Origin: DATHKG01 sp035489435 | GTDB taxonomy: Bacteria; Bacteroidota; Bacteroidia; Chitinophagales; Chitinophagaceae | Reading direction: 5' to 3' (one strand) | DNA: 64,000 nt | NCBI GenBank assembly: GCA_035489435.1 | Contig: DATHKG010000161.1 | Shown here: piece after piece, positions 15,912 to 26,600 of the stretch | How positions within the stretch are numbered: position 1 is the stretch's first letter | How the letters are laid out: the number at the start of each line of letters is the position of its first letter | The notes under the pieces: generated by a model | Told to the model about the DNA's origin: nothing | Seen by the model: only the letters and a program-made list of their open reading frames with translations | Database searches by the model: none | Made by a program: the position numbers and the translations under genes

Positions 15912-17033
15912 AGGTGGCAGGATTTTACAGGTGATTTCTACAAATCGCTCGTCTTTGTTCAACTTTGATTGTATAAAATCCTTCTCAAATAACCTGTTTA
16001 TATTATTCCCGGCCAGGTCCTCCAAATGTGATCCTACTCTCAGGTGATACTCTCCTTCCGTCCATTTGGTTTGAGGATAAAAATCGATCCCGTGTTCTTT
16101 TGCAGTTATCCTGATCAAACCTGGAACAACCCTACCCAGCTGGTCCGTTACAGTAATAACTTCTTTCAGTAGAAAATAATCCAATGGTTCAGGGAACTCA
16201 ATCTTCAATGGTTCTTTAGTTCCGGCAACCGGTAAATCTATTTTCCATTTATTTGGATCAGGTGAGATGCTATCTCTGATATTGATGATAAAATTTCGCC
16301 TGTATTCCTCCTTTAATGGCAAACCCCGGGCGTCTTTCCAATCTGAAGAAACAAGCAGCGTGTAAACCTCCCCGCTTTTTAAAGGGTTCCCCAATCTTAA
16401 ATTTGGTATGAGATCACGTTTTATTCTTCCGGGATCAAACCAAACGGTTAAAACGTTTCTTTCCGGATTCCATAATTCAGGTTGCAGGTCCAGGAAAGTG
16501 TCATGAAGTGTATCGCCTTTATTGTTCACCAGTGAAATATGCTTCAGCGACTCACCTTCACGCATAGGTGCAGAAAAATTCAGGTATAATTTCAATATAT
16601 TTTCTGGTAAGGTATCAGTAGATGGGTAAAGACCCAATAAACGTGGTGCGTCTGCAGAATCCGGAAATGGAATTGAAAATTGTTTCAACAACTTTTGTTT
16701 ATATACAACTTCATATTCTTTTCCGGCAGTAAAAGGAAAAGCTGGTGTGAATAGAACGTGATCAGAAACCAAAAGGTAATCTCCAAGTACTGCAGTGGGC
16801 TGGTCCTTTAAATGGACGACCAGGTTATGACGAATAGAATCCAATTCGTCTTCCTTCAAAAGATGTTTTGAAACGGTTACCCCTTTTGCCTTTTTGTTTT
16901 CCCAAACCAGTGAAACTTCTTCCTTGCTGTTATTCGAGCAAGATAAGCCCAGGACAAAAGCAAAAAAAATCAGGCTAAGCGTTCCGCCTAACCTGATTTT
17001 TTTTTCAAACCGGAATTTATAATGAGCTCTCAT
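15900..17033 (-). CDS. Lipoprotein with Ig-like domains, function unknown
   Basis: About 377 residues. An n-region rich in Lys/Arg and a hydrophobic stretch (SLIFFAFVLGLSC) end in a cysteine, so it is probably a lipoprotein. Later segments such as YLNFSAPMREG and GEYHLRVGSHLEDLAGN resemble bacterial Ig-like (Big_5 type) domains, in which a strand ends in 'LAGN'. No catalytic motif is seen. ATG at 17033 is preferred over the upstream candidate at 17060. It overlaps the end of the preceding exported protein gene by 17 bases, so the two are co-translated and may form an envelope complex. Its stop codon is part of a duplicated 23-bp unit. Confidence 0.7.
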   Translation of the reverse strand: MRAHYKFRFEKKIRLGGTLSLIFFAFVLGLSCSNNSKEEVSLVWENKKAKGVTVSKHLLKEDELDSIRHNLVVHLKDQPTAVLGDYLLVSDHVLFTPAFPFTAGKEYEVVYKQKLLKQFSIPFPDSADAPRLLGLYPSTDTLPENILKLYLNFSAPMREGESLKHISLVNNKGDTLHDTFLDLQPELWNPERNVLTVWFDPGRIKRDLIPNLRLGNPLKSGEVYTLLVSSDWKDARGLPLKEEYRRNFIINIRDSISPDPNKWKIDLPVAGTKEPLKIEFPEPLDYFLLKEVITVTDQLGRVVPGLIRITAKEHGIDFYPQTKWTEGEYHLRVGSHLEDLAGNNINRLFEKDFIQSKLNKDERFVEITCKILPPGNP

Positions 17034-18114
17034 CAGTTGTACGAATATCAACGTCGCCATTTGCCTGCTTTTGCATCATCACCACCTGGCTACCGTTTAG
17101 CTTATCCATTTGTAAAACGTTTAATGTCGGTGTTGCTATGAAGTTTACGCCGGCTGTGCCTTTTACCGGTTCAGTCAGTGTGCCTTCGAAGGCAGCAATG
17201 TTTTTATAATCAACTTTGGCTACGGGGTGTTTGGTGTTTGCCATCAGTAAAAATGATTCACTTCCTTTCTGAAGAGTCATCATATCAATTGGTGTGTTGC
17301 CACTTCCCATTTCAGCAACTGTTCTGCCTTTTACATGTGCACCGGGTTTCAGTTCATCCATTGAAAACAAAACCAGCGGTGTACAGGTGTAGCTTGCTAC
17401 CAGGAATTTCTTATTGTTAATCGTTGCAGTAGTGAAGGTTTTAATCGGCGCAGAAGTTTCGTACCGGCCATGTGCAGCATGGTAAATCTCAAGTGTCGAT
17501 TCATCCTGTTTGCTGGTGAATGGATAAGGAATGCTTTTAAATGAAGAGCTGAATTCATGATTTGATAATCCGCTTACCAGGAGTTTGCCTTCATCATAAC
17601 CGAGGTCAGAAATTGTAGACATTCTCAGGGGACGACCACGCTGATCTTTTGCATCTTCCGCAGGAGAATTGTTTAGCAAAACCGAAGTAGCAGCCATATC
17701 TTTCAATGAGACAGCTTCAAGTTTTGCTCCATCCAGTTTCAATAATGCCGGTGTACCATCGCTATTTTGGACACTAATAAATAATTTCTGACTCAAAGGA
17801 CTTACAGCCATATCAGTGATGGTGATATTGGCCACATCGGTGCCAAGTGCAGCAGCGATTTTCTGATCAATATTTTTGATTTCAATGGGTGTTGCTTTTT
17901 TGGAGGATTTTGCTTCTTTCAGATTTACCGCGAATACTGTGGCGAGCTTTGAGTCACCCACAAACAAAGTTCCATCAGGGCTGAAGGTTAATGCGCTTAT
18001 AGATTTTATATCCGCCCCTGTTATAGCAGATAACTTTTGCTTCGGAGCCTTGAAAGCTGCTATTACAGAAATGCCCGCAATAAATGCGATCAGATAGAAA
18101 TATGTTTTCTTCAT
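17017..18114 (-). CDS. Exported beta-propeller-like protein, function unknown
   Basis: A 365-residue protein with an N-terminal signal peptide (MKKTYFYLIAFIAGISVIAA). The mature part contains repeats of the kind ALTFSPDGTLFVGD, DMAVSPLSQKLFIS and DLGYDEGKLLVSG, typical of beta-propeller blades of the SMP-30/NHL/WD40-like class. No metal or active-site signature can be assigned. The gene overlaps the Ig-like lipoprotein gene, suggesting that the pair acts together in the periplasm or at the outer membrane. I do not recognise a characterised relative. Confidence 0.65.
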   Translation of the reverse strand: MKKTYFYLIAFIAGISVIAAFKAPKQKLSAITGADIKSISALTFSPDGTLFVGDSKLATVFAVNLKEAKSSKKATPIEIKNIDQKIAAALGTDVANITITDMAVSPLSQKLFISVQNSDGTPALLKLDGAKLEAVSLKDMAATSVLLNNSPAEDAKDQRGRPLRMSTISDLGYDEGKLLVSGLSNHEFSSSFKSIPYPFTSKQDESTLEIYHAAHGRYETSAPIKTFTTATINNKKFLVASYTCTPLVLFSMDELKPGAHVKGRTVAEMGSGNTPIDMMTLQKGSESFLLMANTKHPVAKVDYKNIAAFEGTLTEPVKGTAGVNFIATPTLNVLQMDKLNGSQVVMMQKQANGDVDIRTTDESSL

Positions 18115-18252
18115 AAAACTTTATTTGATTGTTAATCAGGAGGGAAATGCATCCATAAGTTAATGCTTTATTTTCAAAAACGGCCAAAGTTTTAACATCT
18201 CCGGACCCTGTCGTCGAGTGACTCATAAGGAGTTTTATATCCGATTGAAGCC

Positions 18253-19137
18253 TTAATATCGGCTAACAATAGACAGAATATCGCTTAGATAACTTCGGCC
18301 AAATAAATTGAGATGAATGAGCAGTGGGTAGAGATTACAACAATCCCATTGCTGAAGGTGATTAGCCGGCAAAGGGTTATAGTAATTATAGCTGTCGTAA
18401 AATGCTTTGTCGAATCCCCCGAAAAGGGTCGTCATGGCAAGATCAATGGCTGGGTGACCATAATAAACTGCAGGATCGATCAAAACCGGGTTCTGCGAGA
18501 CATCGCATAAAAAATTTCCACTCCAGAGGTCACCATGAAGCAAACAAGGTTCTGCATCAGGAAACAAGCCAGGCAACTGAGATGGCAATTTTTCAAACAG
18601 GGTTGCCTGTTCCATTGTGATCAGTTGATTGTCAAAAGCAAGTTTTACCTGGGGATGAATCCGGCGATGATAAAAGAATTCGGACCAGTCTGCTGCTGTC
18701 TTATTAGACTGGGGCAGGGCGCCCATAAAATTGTCGTGATCCAGGCCAAATTTGCTGGCTTTTTTTAGATGAAGCAGGCTCAACTGTTTACCAAAGTTTT
18801 GCCAGAAGATCCTGGTACGTGAAGCAGGCTGTATCCATTCCATCACCAGCACCTGGCAGGCTCTTATTTTGGTGCACAAAATAATCCGGGGCACTTTAAT
18901 AATACCGGTCGATGCAATCAGCGAGAGGCTTGCTGATTCCGATTCAAACATAGCAGGGTACTTTGTTACTGAATTGACTTTACAGCAATAATGTTCATTA
19001 GTATTGATGATCAGCTGATAAACCGCGTTGATAGAGCCGCCTGATACGGTCCTGGCTTGAAATCCCCCGATTTCTTTTTGCTGTGCAGCAGATAACTGAT
19101 GCGTTAGTTCATTCCTGATTTCATCAATTGCATTCAT
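18253..19137 (-). CDS. Fructosamine-3-kinase family protein
   Basis: A 294-residue kinase-like protein. The phosphotransferase signature HGDLWSGN (201-208) with the metal-binding IDPAVYYGHPAIDLAM downstream identifies the fructosamine/ketosamine kinase family, which phosphorylates sugar adducts on amino groups and starts deglycation. The longer frame would add 46 residues that have no counterpart in the family and overlap the previous gene, so ATG at 19137 is chosen. It starts 22 nt after iaaA and is probably co-transcribed with it. The two would form a small protein-damage repair or salvage unit (glycation and isoaspartate). Confidence 0.88.
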   Translation of the reverse strand: MNAIDEIRNELTHQLSAAQQKEIGGFQARTVSGGSINAVYQLIINTNEHYCCKVNSVTKYPAMFESESASLSLIASTGIIKVPRIILCTKIRACQVLVMEWIQPASRTRIFWQNFGKQLSLLHLKKASKFGLDHDNFMGALPQSNKTAADWSEFFYHRRIHPQVKLAFDNQLITMEQATLFEKLPSQLPGLFPDAEPCLLHGDLWSGNFLCDVSQNPVLIDPAVYYGHPAIDLAMTTLFGGFDKAFYDSYNYYNPLPANHLQQWDCCNLYPLLIHLNLFGRSYLSDILSIVSRY

Positions 19138-19159
19138 TTGTAGATTGTATCCGGGATTA

Positions 19160-20116
19160 CTATCGCGATGAATTATAGATAGCGACATCGGAGCTCCCAT
19201 CGCTGCTACGCATAGCCCTGTACATGCCGGCACTGTTAAATACCATGGCCGGATTACCGGCTGCGTCAACACCAATCAAACCACCTTCTCCACCAATCGA
19301 CATCAGTTTTTCATTTACAACATGATCCATTGCCTGTTGAAGTGAATAATTCCGGTATTGCATTAGTGCGCTGACATCATAGGCAGCCACAGAACGGATA
19401 AACATCTCACCGTGACCAGTACCCGAAATTGCGCAGGTAGCATTGTTTGCATAAGTACCTGCACCAATTATAGGGCTATCCCCAATTCTTCCATATTTTT
19501 TATTGGTCATTCCTCCGGTACTGGTTGCAGCTGCAAGGTTACCCTCCTGGTCACAGGCAACAGCACCAACAGTTCCGAATTTTTTGTCTTTCATAAGTTC
19601 TTCCAGTTCCTGGTGCGTATGATCGAGCGAATAGTTATCTGAATCACGAATCTTTTTCCATTGATCATAGCGGAACTGCGAAAAAAAGTATTCGTCCGGT
19701 TCTAGTTTCACACCTTGTTTGATCGCGAAATCATTGGCTCCTTTGCCGCTTAAAAAAACATGATTGCTATTACGCATTACTTCGGTAGCAAGTTCAATAG
19801 GGTTGCGAACATTCCTCACCCCGGCTATGGCTCCTGCAGCCAAAGTGCTGCCATCCATGATGGCAGCATCCATTTCCTGCACGCCTTTTTTTGTGAAAAC
19901 AGAACCGCGACCTGCATTGAAAAGGATATTATCTTCAAGAATCACAAGGGCAGCTTTGATTGCGTTGATGGCAGAACCGCCTTCTTCAAGTACCGCAAAA
20001 CCTGCATCTAATGCTTCCCGGAGGCCATTATAATACGCCGATTCGAGCTCAGGAGTCATATCCTGCTTAAGAATCGTACCTGCCCCTCCATGTATCACAA
20101 GTGTATATCGGCCCAT
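19160..20116 (-). CDS. iaaA: Isoaspartyl peptidase / L-asparaginase (Ntn hydrolase)
   Basis: A 318-residue plant-type asparaginase that hydrolyses beta-aspartyl dipeptides and asparagine. It is made as a precursor that cuts itself before the nucleophile T182 in KFGTVGAVA, giving alpha and beta subunits. Other family features are LVIHGGAGT at the N-terminus, NAGRGSVFT, GRIGDSPIIGAGTYA and ISGTGHGEMFIR. No signal peptide is seen, so it acts in the cytoplasm. It sits between the heptose kinase gene (30 nt upstream) and the fructosamine kinase gene, all on the same strand. Confidence 0.93.
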   Translation of the reverse strand: MGRYTLVIHGGAGTILKQDMTPELESAYYNGLREALDAGFAVLEEGGSAINAIKAALVILEDNILFNAGRGSVFTKKGVQEMDAAIMDGSTLAAGAIAGVRNVRNPIELATEVMRNSNHVFLSGKGANDFAIKQGVKLEPDEYFFSQFRYDQWKKIRDSDNYSLDHTHQELEELMKDKKFGTVGAVACDQEGNLAAATSTGGMTNKKYGRIGDSPIIGAGTYANNATCAISGTGHGEMFIRSVAAYDVSALMQYRNYSLQQAMDHVVNEKLMSIGGEGGLIGVDAAGNPAMVFNSAGMYRAMRSSDGSSDVAIYNSSR

Positions 20117-20145
20117 AAATAAAACTTAGCTTTAAATCTCAGAAA

Positions 20146-21141
20146 TTATTGCAACAGTAATTTGCACTCATGCAGCAGTTTACCTTTGTTAATTGCTGCA
20201 GTTCCCACTTCTTCACAAACCAGGCCGCCAGCTATATTAGCAACTTCGGCCATCATATCAACTCTGCCTGTGGCAGCATAGATCAGGGAGGCGACTGCGA
20301 TCACTGTATCGCCGGCACCGGAAACATCAGCTATATTCCTGATATGCGAAGGAACAATCTTCGAAGAATTAAGATCCTGGTAAAACACCCCTTTCTCTGA
20401 TAACGTTATAAAAGAAATATTGTGATTCAGTTGTGCGTGTAACTGCTGATGAATATCATTGAGCGTTTCCTTGTTTACATCTTCTATCTGCAGGTTCAGT
20501 CCATCTTTTACTTCCTTCAGATTCGGCTTGAAAATATCAACATCCTTATAGCTGAAAAAGTTTTTGCGCTTGGGATCGACAGTTGTTACAACTTTATGCT
20601 TCTTGCAAATTGCTATAACATCCCTGATAAGCCCTTCAGTAAGCACTCCTTTGTTATAATCTTCAAAGACGACTACTGCAGGCTTTTCGTTTTCAATATA
20701 GGAACGGATATTGTTCAGCAGGGCGGCTTCATCCGCCTGGTCAAGGTCCTTTGTAATTTCAGAATCAAGGCGCATCATTTGCTGATTCCGGCTAATAATT
20801 CTTGCTTTATTGGTAGTGATCCTTTTATCGCTTTGAAGCAGGTAATCCGTATTTATCCCGTTTGATTCAAACAACTGTTTCAATGACCTTCCATCATCAT
20901 CAAGACCGGTAGTAGAGATAACGGAAACCTGAGCACCCAGCGAAACCAGGTTAAGCGCGACATTGCCCGCACCTCCCATTCTCAATTCTTTTTTATCGAG
21001 GGCAACTACAGGAACCGGAGCCTCGGGAGAGATTCTTTCGACATGGCCCCAGAGGTATGTGTCCAGCATAACATCACCAATCACTCCTACCTTAATTCGT
21101 GAAAAATCTGCGAATAATTTATCAAAATCAATGAAAGACAT
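20146..21141 (-). CDS. rfaE1: D-glycero-beta-D-manno-heptose-7-phosphate kinase
   Basis: A 331-residue PfkB-family kinase that phosphorylates heptose 7-phosphate at C1 in the ADP-heptose pathway for lipopolysaccharide inner core. The start, VGVIGDVMLDTYLWGHVERISPEAPVPV in shortened form, is the HldE/RfaE1 hallmark. The catalytic base lies in DVSGAGDTVIA, the PfkB C-terminal signature. Only the kinase domain is present; the adenylyltransferase (RfaE2) that is fused in E. coli HldE must be encoded elsewhere. It lies upstream of iaaA on the same strand. Confidence 0.92.
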   Translation of the reverse strand: MSFIDFDKLFADFSRIKVGVIGDVMLDTYLWGHVERISPEAPVPVVALDKKELRMGGAGNVALNLVSLGAQVSVISTTGLDDDGRSLKQLFESNGINTDYLLQSDKRITTNKARIISRNQQMMRLDSEITKDLDQADEAALLNNIRSYIENEKPAVVVFEDYNKGVLTEGLIRDVIAICKKHKVVTTVDPKRKNFFSYKDVDIFKPNLKEVKDGLNLQIEDVNKETLNDIHQQLHAQLNHNISFITLSEKGVFYQDLNSSKIVPSHIRNIADVSGAGDTVIAVASLIYAATGRVDMMAEVANIAGGLVCEEVGTAAINKGKLLHECKLLLQ

Positions 21142-21345
21142 TTGTCGGGCTTATTTGAAGCTGCAATATAATGCAAAGGCACACCCGGCAAAACTTTGTA
21201 ATGGGCAGATCTTCCTGAGACCCCGGTTCTTATGAATTTTATGCATACCAGGATAATTTTAAATTAAGGGTATATACTATCAAATCGATTCTTAACTCAA
21301 TTTAATAAAATTCCTGAATGGCGCCCTAACAGTAAGTCTTTGGTA

Positions 21346-22785
21346 TCATGCTGTATGAGCTTTATTCTTTGAAGCTGCCAGGTAATATAACGGTATACCC
21401 AGTAATACAATACCGAGACCAATACCGGCATATAAAGGCTTAAGTTTGATGAGGAAAACACAGAATACGATCGCGAGAATTATATAGATAATTGGCAGAA
21501 CCGGGTACCCGAATGCCTTATAAGGCCTTGGAAGATCCGGCCTTTTTTTACGGAGGATAAAGATGCCGCCGATTGTAAGTGCATAGAATAGCACTACAAC
21601 AAATGAGATCATATCCAGCAGGTTGCCATAGCTGCCACTTAAACAAAGCAAGGATGCCACCAGACATTGTATCCAAAGAGCATACTCAGGTACTGCATGT
21701 TTGTTCAGCTCACTGGTTTTTCGGAAAAACAATCCATCTTTCGCCATCGTGTAGTAGACCCTTGCACCTGCCAGGATCAATCCATTATTACAACCGAAAG
21801 TGGAAATCATAATCATGACGGCAATGATAATCGCACCTGCTTCAGCAAAAATCTTTTGCGCGGCGGATGTTGCCACCCGATCATTGGGAGCAAAGGCAAT
21901 ACCGTCCAGGGGCAATACATACAGATACATGAGATTGGCAGAAACATAAATGATAGTAACAATCAACGTTCCAAGGAAAAGGCTAAGGCCGATATTCCTT
22001 TGCGGGTTACGGACCTCACCAGCTATAAAGGTTACATTGTTCCAGGCATCGGAACTAAAAATCGAACCAACCATCGAAGCTGCAATTGCCCCAATTAATA
22101 CTGTGCCACTAATGGACTCCCAGGAGGACGAGGCCGGGGAAGCAACATCACCCTTAAACGACAAAGCATTAAAACCAGTCGCCCAGTTTTCATCCCAGAA
22201 GTTTTCTTTTACAAGCAAAAATCCAAAGATGATCAATCCAAACAATGAGATGAGTTTTGCTGAAGTAAAAGTGGTTTGAATCAGTTTGCCGCCTTTAATA
22301 CCTTTTGTATTTGTATAAGTGAGGAACACTATAAGTGCTATGCCGAGTAATTGCGCTGCAGAAACCGTGAAAGGCTTTTCTGATGAACCTATGGAAAGCA
22401 GAATATTATTTTCCCCAACAGAAGGGAAGAGATAAGCTGTATATCGGCTGAAAGCCACCGCGACAGCTGCAATCGTAGCCGTTTGAATAACCGCGAAAAA
22501 ACTCCAGCCATATAAAAAGCCCATCATCGGGTTATAGGCTTCCTTTAGATAAACGTACTGACCGCCCGCTTTGGGGTACATGCTGCTCAGTTCACCATAA
22601 CTTACAGCGGCACTGATGGTCATAAAACCTGTAATCAACCAGACCGCAATGAGCCAGCCTGCACTCCCAACATTCCGGGTTATATCCGCACTTACAATAA
22701 AAATACCTGAACCGATCATTGATCCGGCTACGATCATCGTAGCATCAAACAATCCTAGTGAGGGCTTAAATGCGGGTGACTCCAT
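21346..22785 (-). CDS. APC-family amino acid permease
   Basis: A 479-residue membrane protein with about 12 hydrophobic segments. Helix 1, VAGSMIGSGIF, is the glycine-rich unwound substrate-binding segment of APC/LAT-type transporters, and YGELSSMYPKAGGQYVYL is the conserved helix 2-3 signature. EVRNPQRNI matches the conserved 'E.kNP.r.ip' loop. It probably exchanges or imports amino acids; the exact substrate cannot be read. It has about 200 bases of free upstream sequence on each side and is likely a single-gene unit. Confidence 0.88.
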   Translation of the reverse strand: MESPAFKPSLGLFDATMIVAGSMIGSGIFIVSADITRNVGSAGWLIAVWLITGFMTISAAVSYGELSSMYPKAGGQYVYLKEAYNPMMGFLYGWSFFAVIQTATIAAVAVAFSRYTAYLFPSVGENNILLSIGSSEKPFTVSAAQLLGIALIVFLTYTNTKGIKGGKLIQTTFTSAKLISLFGLIIFGFLLVKENFWDENWATGFNALSFKGDVASPASSSWESISGTVLIGAIAASMVGSIFSSDAWNNVTFIAGEVRNPQRNIGLSLFLGTLIVTIIYVSANLMYLYVLPLDGIAFAPNDRVATSAAQKIFAEAGAIIIAVMIMISTFGCNNGLILAGARVYYTMAKDGLFFRKTSELNKHAVPEYALWIQCLVASLLCLSGSYGNLLDMISFVVVLFYALTIGGIFILRKKRPDLPRPYKAFGYPVLPIIYIILAIVFCVFLIKLKPLYAGIGLGIVLLGIPLYYLAASKNKAHTA

Positions 22786-22871
22786 ATTGTATACTGGTTT
22801 TTTCTTAAAGGTTCAATATACAAACCTCAAATGGTATATCCATTAAAAACTGAAAAAACCAGAGCAGGTGG

Positions 22872-23468
22872 TTATTTTTTCTTGCTCTTGTACTCGAGAT
22901 TTAAACCACTTATGAGATCGCGGGTGATATTATGAGCGGTGTCTTTGTAATAGATAAGCCCGGGCTGGCTCGTCATAATATAAGAATATCCTTTGTTTTT
23001 ATTATATTTTTTCAGGTAGTCTTCGATGGTCTTATTCATCTCCTGTGCCATCTTAAACTGCAGATCCTGGAGTTCCATTTCCAGTTTTTGTTTCTGGGTC
23101 TGATAGTTCTCATTCATCTGGTTATATTCACGCTGAGCCGCTTCACTTTCGGTTTGAGTCATCGTTTGTCCCTTCCTGTTCCATTCTTCGATTCTACGTT
23201 GATAGTTGTTTTTCAAACCGTTCAATTGCGTATTCATCTGTTGCTCTTTCACCTTGAACTTCTCCATGGCATCCTTCACATAATCAAGGCTGTTTTCAAC
23301 AGAATCCATTTCAAAATAGGCAATGGTAACACCGGCATTTGCTCTTTTTTGCTTATCATTTTCAGCCCTTATCTTTTTCACTTCCTCCTGGTGATTAAAA
23401 TGCAGGTAAAATAAGACTGCAACCAGTATCAGAGCAATTGCACTTAGAAGGGTAGAAATATTCTTCAT
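22872..23468 (-). CDS. OmpH/Skp-family periplasmic chaperone-like protein
   Basis: A 198-residue protein with an N-terminal hydrophobic segment that acts as a signal or membrane anchor (residues 5-23). A long heptad-patterned helix follows (about 60-150), then the C-terminal tentacle end YNKNKGYSYIMTSQPGLIYY, characteristic of OmpH/Skp. Such proteins hold unfolded outer-membrane proteins in the periplasm. Absence of a clean cleavage site suggests it may stay anchored. It stands alone, about 70 bases from the rpoC terminator region. The exact client set is unknown. Confidence 0.85.
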   Translation of the reverse strand: MKNISTLLSAIALILVAVLFYLHFNHQEEVKKIRAENDKQKRANAGVTIAYFEMDSVENSLDYVKDAMEKFKVKEQQMNTQLNGLKNNYQRRIEEWNRKGQTMTQTESEAAQREYNQMNENYQTQKQKLEMELQDLQFKMAQEMNKTIEDYLKKYNKNKGYSYIMTSQPGLIYYKDTAHNITRDLISGLNLEYKSKKK

Positions 23469-23569
23469 ATTGTTTTTTTAGGAAACCAAGGCTTGCAAGA
23501 TAAAATGTTATCGCAAATAAATATGTTAAAAATCGCAGTGAAGATAGAGTGTGAAGGGCGTGGATGCAC

Positions 23570-23601
23570 AAAAAACCTGGTCTCATTTTGGTGAGACCAG
23601 G
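23570..23601 (-). terminator. rpoC terminator
   Basis: On the minus strand CCTGGTCTCA pairs with TGAGACCAGG around a 6-nt loop (CCAAAA) and is followed by TTTTTTG. It lies 66 nt after the rpoC stop. Confidence 0.9.
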
Positions 23602-23666
23602 CTGTATTTAATTTTATTTCTTATCAGCATTTGCGCAGAAACGCAGACTGATTTTATCGATGATTC

Positions 23667-26600
23667 TTATTCTTCGTCATCAAAGTTCATGGCTTCGCGT
23701 GTTGTTTGCAGCAATTCATATTCTTCCTTGCTACCAACAATCATGTTTTCGAAATCGCGTAAACCTGTACCTGCCGGAATAGGATGACCGGTGATAACGT
23801 TTTCTTTTAATCCAAGCATATCATCTGTTTTACCCTGGATGGCAGCCGATGACAATACCTTGGTTGTTTCCTGGAACGACGCAGCTGAGATCCAGCTTTG
23901 TGTACCCAGTGATGCCTTGGTAATACCCAGCAACACAGGATGTGAAGTTGCTGAATTAGCATCACGGTATTCCACGAGTTTCTTATCTGAACGACGCAAC
24001 ATTGAGTTTTCTTCACGAATCTCCCTGAGAGATGCGATCTGACCGGCGCGCATTTTTGTGCTTTCACCTGGTTCAGAAACAACTTTCTTATCGAAGATCC
24101 AATCATTTTCTTCAATGAAATCAAGACGGTCAACAAGATCTTCTTCAAGGAAACGGGTATCACCCGGATCGATGATCTCAACCTTCTTCATCATCTGGCG
24201 TACGATCACCTCGATGTGTTTATCGTTGATCTTAACACCCTGCAAACGGTAAACTTCCTGGATCTCATTTACCACGTACTCCTGTACTGCAAATGGTCCC
24301 TTGATAGAAAGTATATCGCCCGGTGCAACCTGTCCATCAGATAATGGCGCACCTGCCTTGATAAAGTCACCATCCTGAACCAGGATCTGGCGCGTTAAGG
24401 GTACAAGGTATTTTTTCACAACACCATCTTTCGCTTCCACCACGATTTCGCGGTTACCACGTTTGATGGCTCCGAATGCAACCACACCATCGATTTCGCA
24501 AACGATAGAAGGATTACCCGGGTTACGTGCTTCAAACAATTCAGTTACACGTGGCAGACCCCCGGTGATATCACGCTGCATACGCAGTGTTCTCGGGATC
24601 TTAACCAATACCTGTCCTGCTTTTACTGTTTCAGCTTCATCAACAGTGATGTGTGAACCAACCGGAAGGTTATATAACTTAACATCCTTTCCTTCAACAA
24701 TAAGTGTCGGAATCTTTGTTTTATCTTTTGTTTCAATTACCACTTTCTCACGGTGACCAGTCTGCTCATCAGCCTCTTCGCGGTAAGTGATACCTTCAAT
24801 TACATTGTCAAACTTAATGCTACCGGCGATTTCCGCAACGATAACGTTGTTGAACGGATCCCATGTACAGATCGTATCACCCTTCTTCACTGTCTGACCA
24901 TCCTTAACCAACATAGTGGCACCGTATGGAATATTGACAGTAATTAACAGGCGATCATTTTTTACATCCATCACCCGGAGTTCACCAGTACGACCGATTA
25001 CCAACTGGGTTTTTTCACCAGCTTCGTTTTCAGTTGCAACTAACCTCAGACCATCGAACTGGATTGTTCCATCGAATTTAGCGTAGAGCGAAGATTCAAC
25101 CGAAGCTGATCCTGCAACACCACCCACGTGGAAGGTACGAAGTGTAAGCTGTGTACCAGGCTCACCGATTGACTGTGCAGCGATGATGCCAACTGCATCA
25201 CCTTTCTGTGCAAGATTTCCTGTTGCCAGGTTCTTACCATAACACTTCACACAAACACCGCGTTTGCTTTCGCAGGTAAGCACGGAACGGATCTCAACAA
25301 TTTCGATACCGGCTTCTTCAATGCGTTTTGCAATGTAGTCAGTGATCTCAGAACCTGCTTCAACGATTGTTTCGTCTGTCTGAAGGTTATAAATGTTATG
25401 CAGTGAAGTACGTCCCACGATACGATCCAACAGTGGTTCAACAACTTCTTCATTATCTTTCAGCGCAGAGGTGGCGATACCACGCAATGTGCCACAATCT
25501 TCTTCTGTAATAACCACATCCTGTGCAACGTCAACCAGACGACGGGTAAGATAACCTGCATCGGCCGTTTTCAAAGCTGTATCCGCAAGACCTTTACGCG
25601 CACCGTGCGTAGAGATAAAGTAGTCCAATACGTTCAGACCACCCTTGAAGTTTGAAAGGATCGGGTTTTCAATGATCTCAGATCCTGATGAACCTGATTT
25701 TCTTGGCTTAGCCATCAGACCTCTGATACCGCACAACTGTTTGATCTGTTGTTTGGAACCACGGGCACCTGAGTCAAGCATCATATATACTGAATTGAAC
25801 CCTTGTTTATCCTGGGCCAATTCACGGATCAGTGTTTCAGTGATACGGGTATCAACACGTGACCAGATATCAACGATCTGATTGTAACGTTCATTGTTAG
25901 TGATCAGACCCATGTTGTAGTTATCCCATACTTCATCAACTTCACCTTTTGCATTTTCCAGCACTTCTTCCTTGATAGAAGGAATGATAAGGTCATTGAT
26001 ATTGAATGACAGACCACCCTGGAACGCAATACGGAAACCAAGCAACTTGATATCATCAAGGAACTTCGCTGCCTTTGGTACGTTTGTGATCGTGATAATG
26101 TCACCGATAATTTCACGCAGATTTTTCTTTGTCAGCAGGGCATTGATATAACCTACTTCTTTAGGAACATTCTGGTTGAAGATTACACGACCAACAGTTG
26201 TTTCGATAAGCTTACGGGTAAAATTCCCCATAACATCCCGAACTTCAGCTTTCACTTTGATCCAGGCATGAAGATCAATTTTGCCTTCGTTGTAAGCTAT
26301 TACCACTTCTTCTGCAGAGTAGAAATGTTTGCCCTCACCACGAACGATCTCATCACCAATGGTTTTTTTACCCTTGGTGATATAATAAAGACCAAGTACC
26401 ATGTCCTGTGAAGGAAGGGTGATTGGTGCGCCGTTCTGTGGGTTTAGAATGTTATGAGAAGCAAGCATTAATAACTGTGCTTCAAGAACGGCTGCATTGC
26501 TCAAAGGAACGTGAACCGCCATCTGGTCACCATCGAAATCCGCGTTGAACGCAGAACAAACGAGCGGGTGAAGCTGGATAGCCTTTCCTTCAATCAACTT

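Noticed and set aside
18181..18260. Possible stop-codon repeat after the fructosamine kinase gene (CGATATTAA / CGGATATAAA)
   Set aside because: Similarity is limited to a few bases and does not extend to a full unit.
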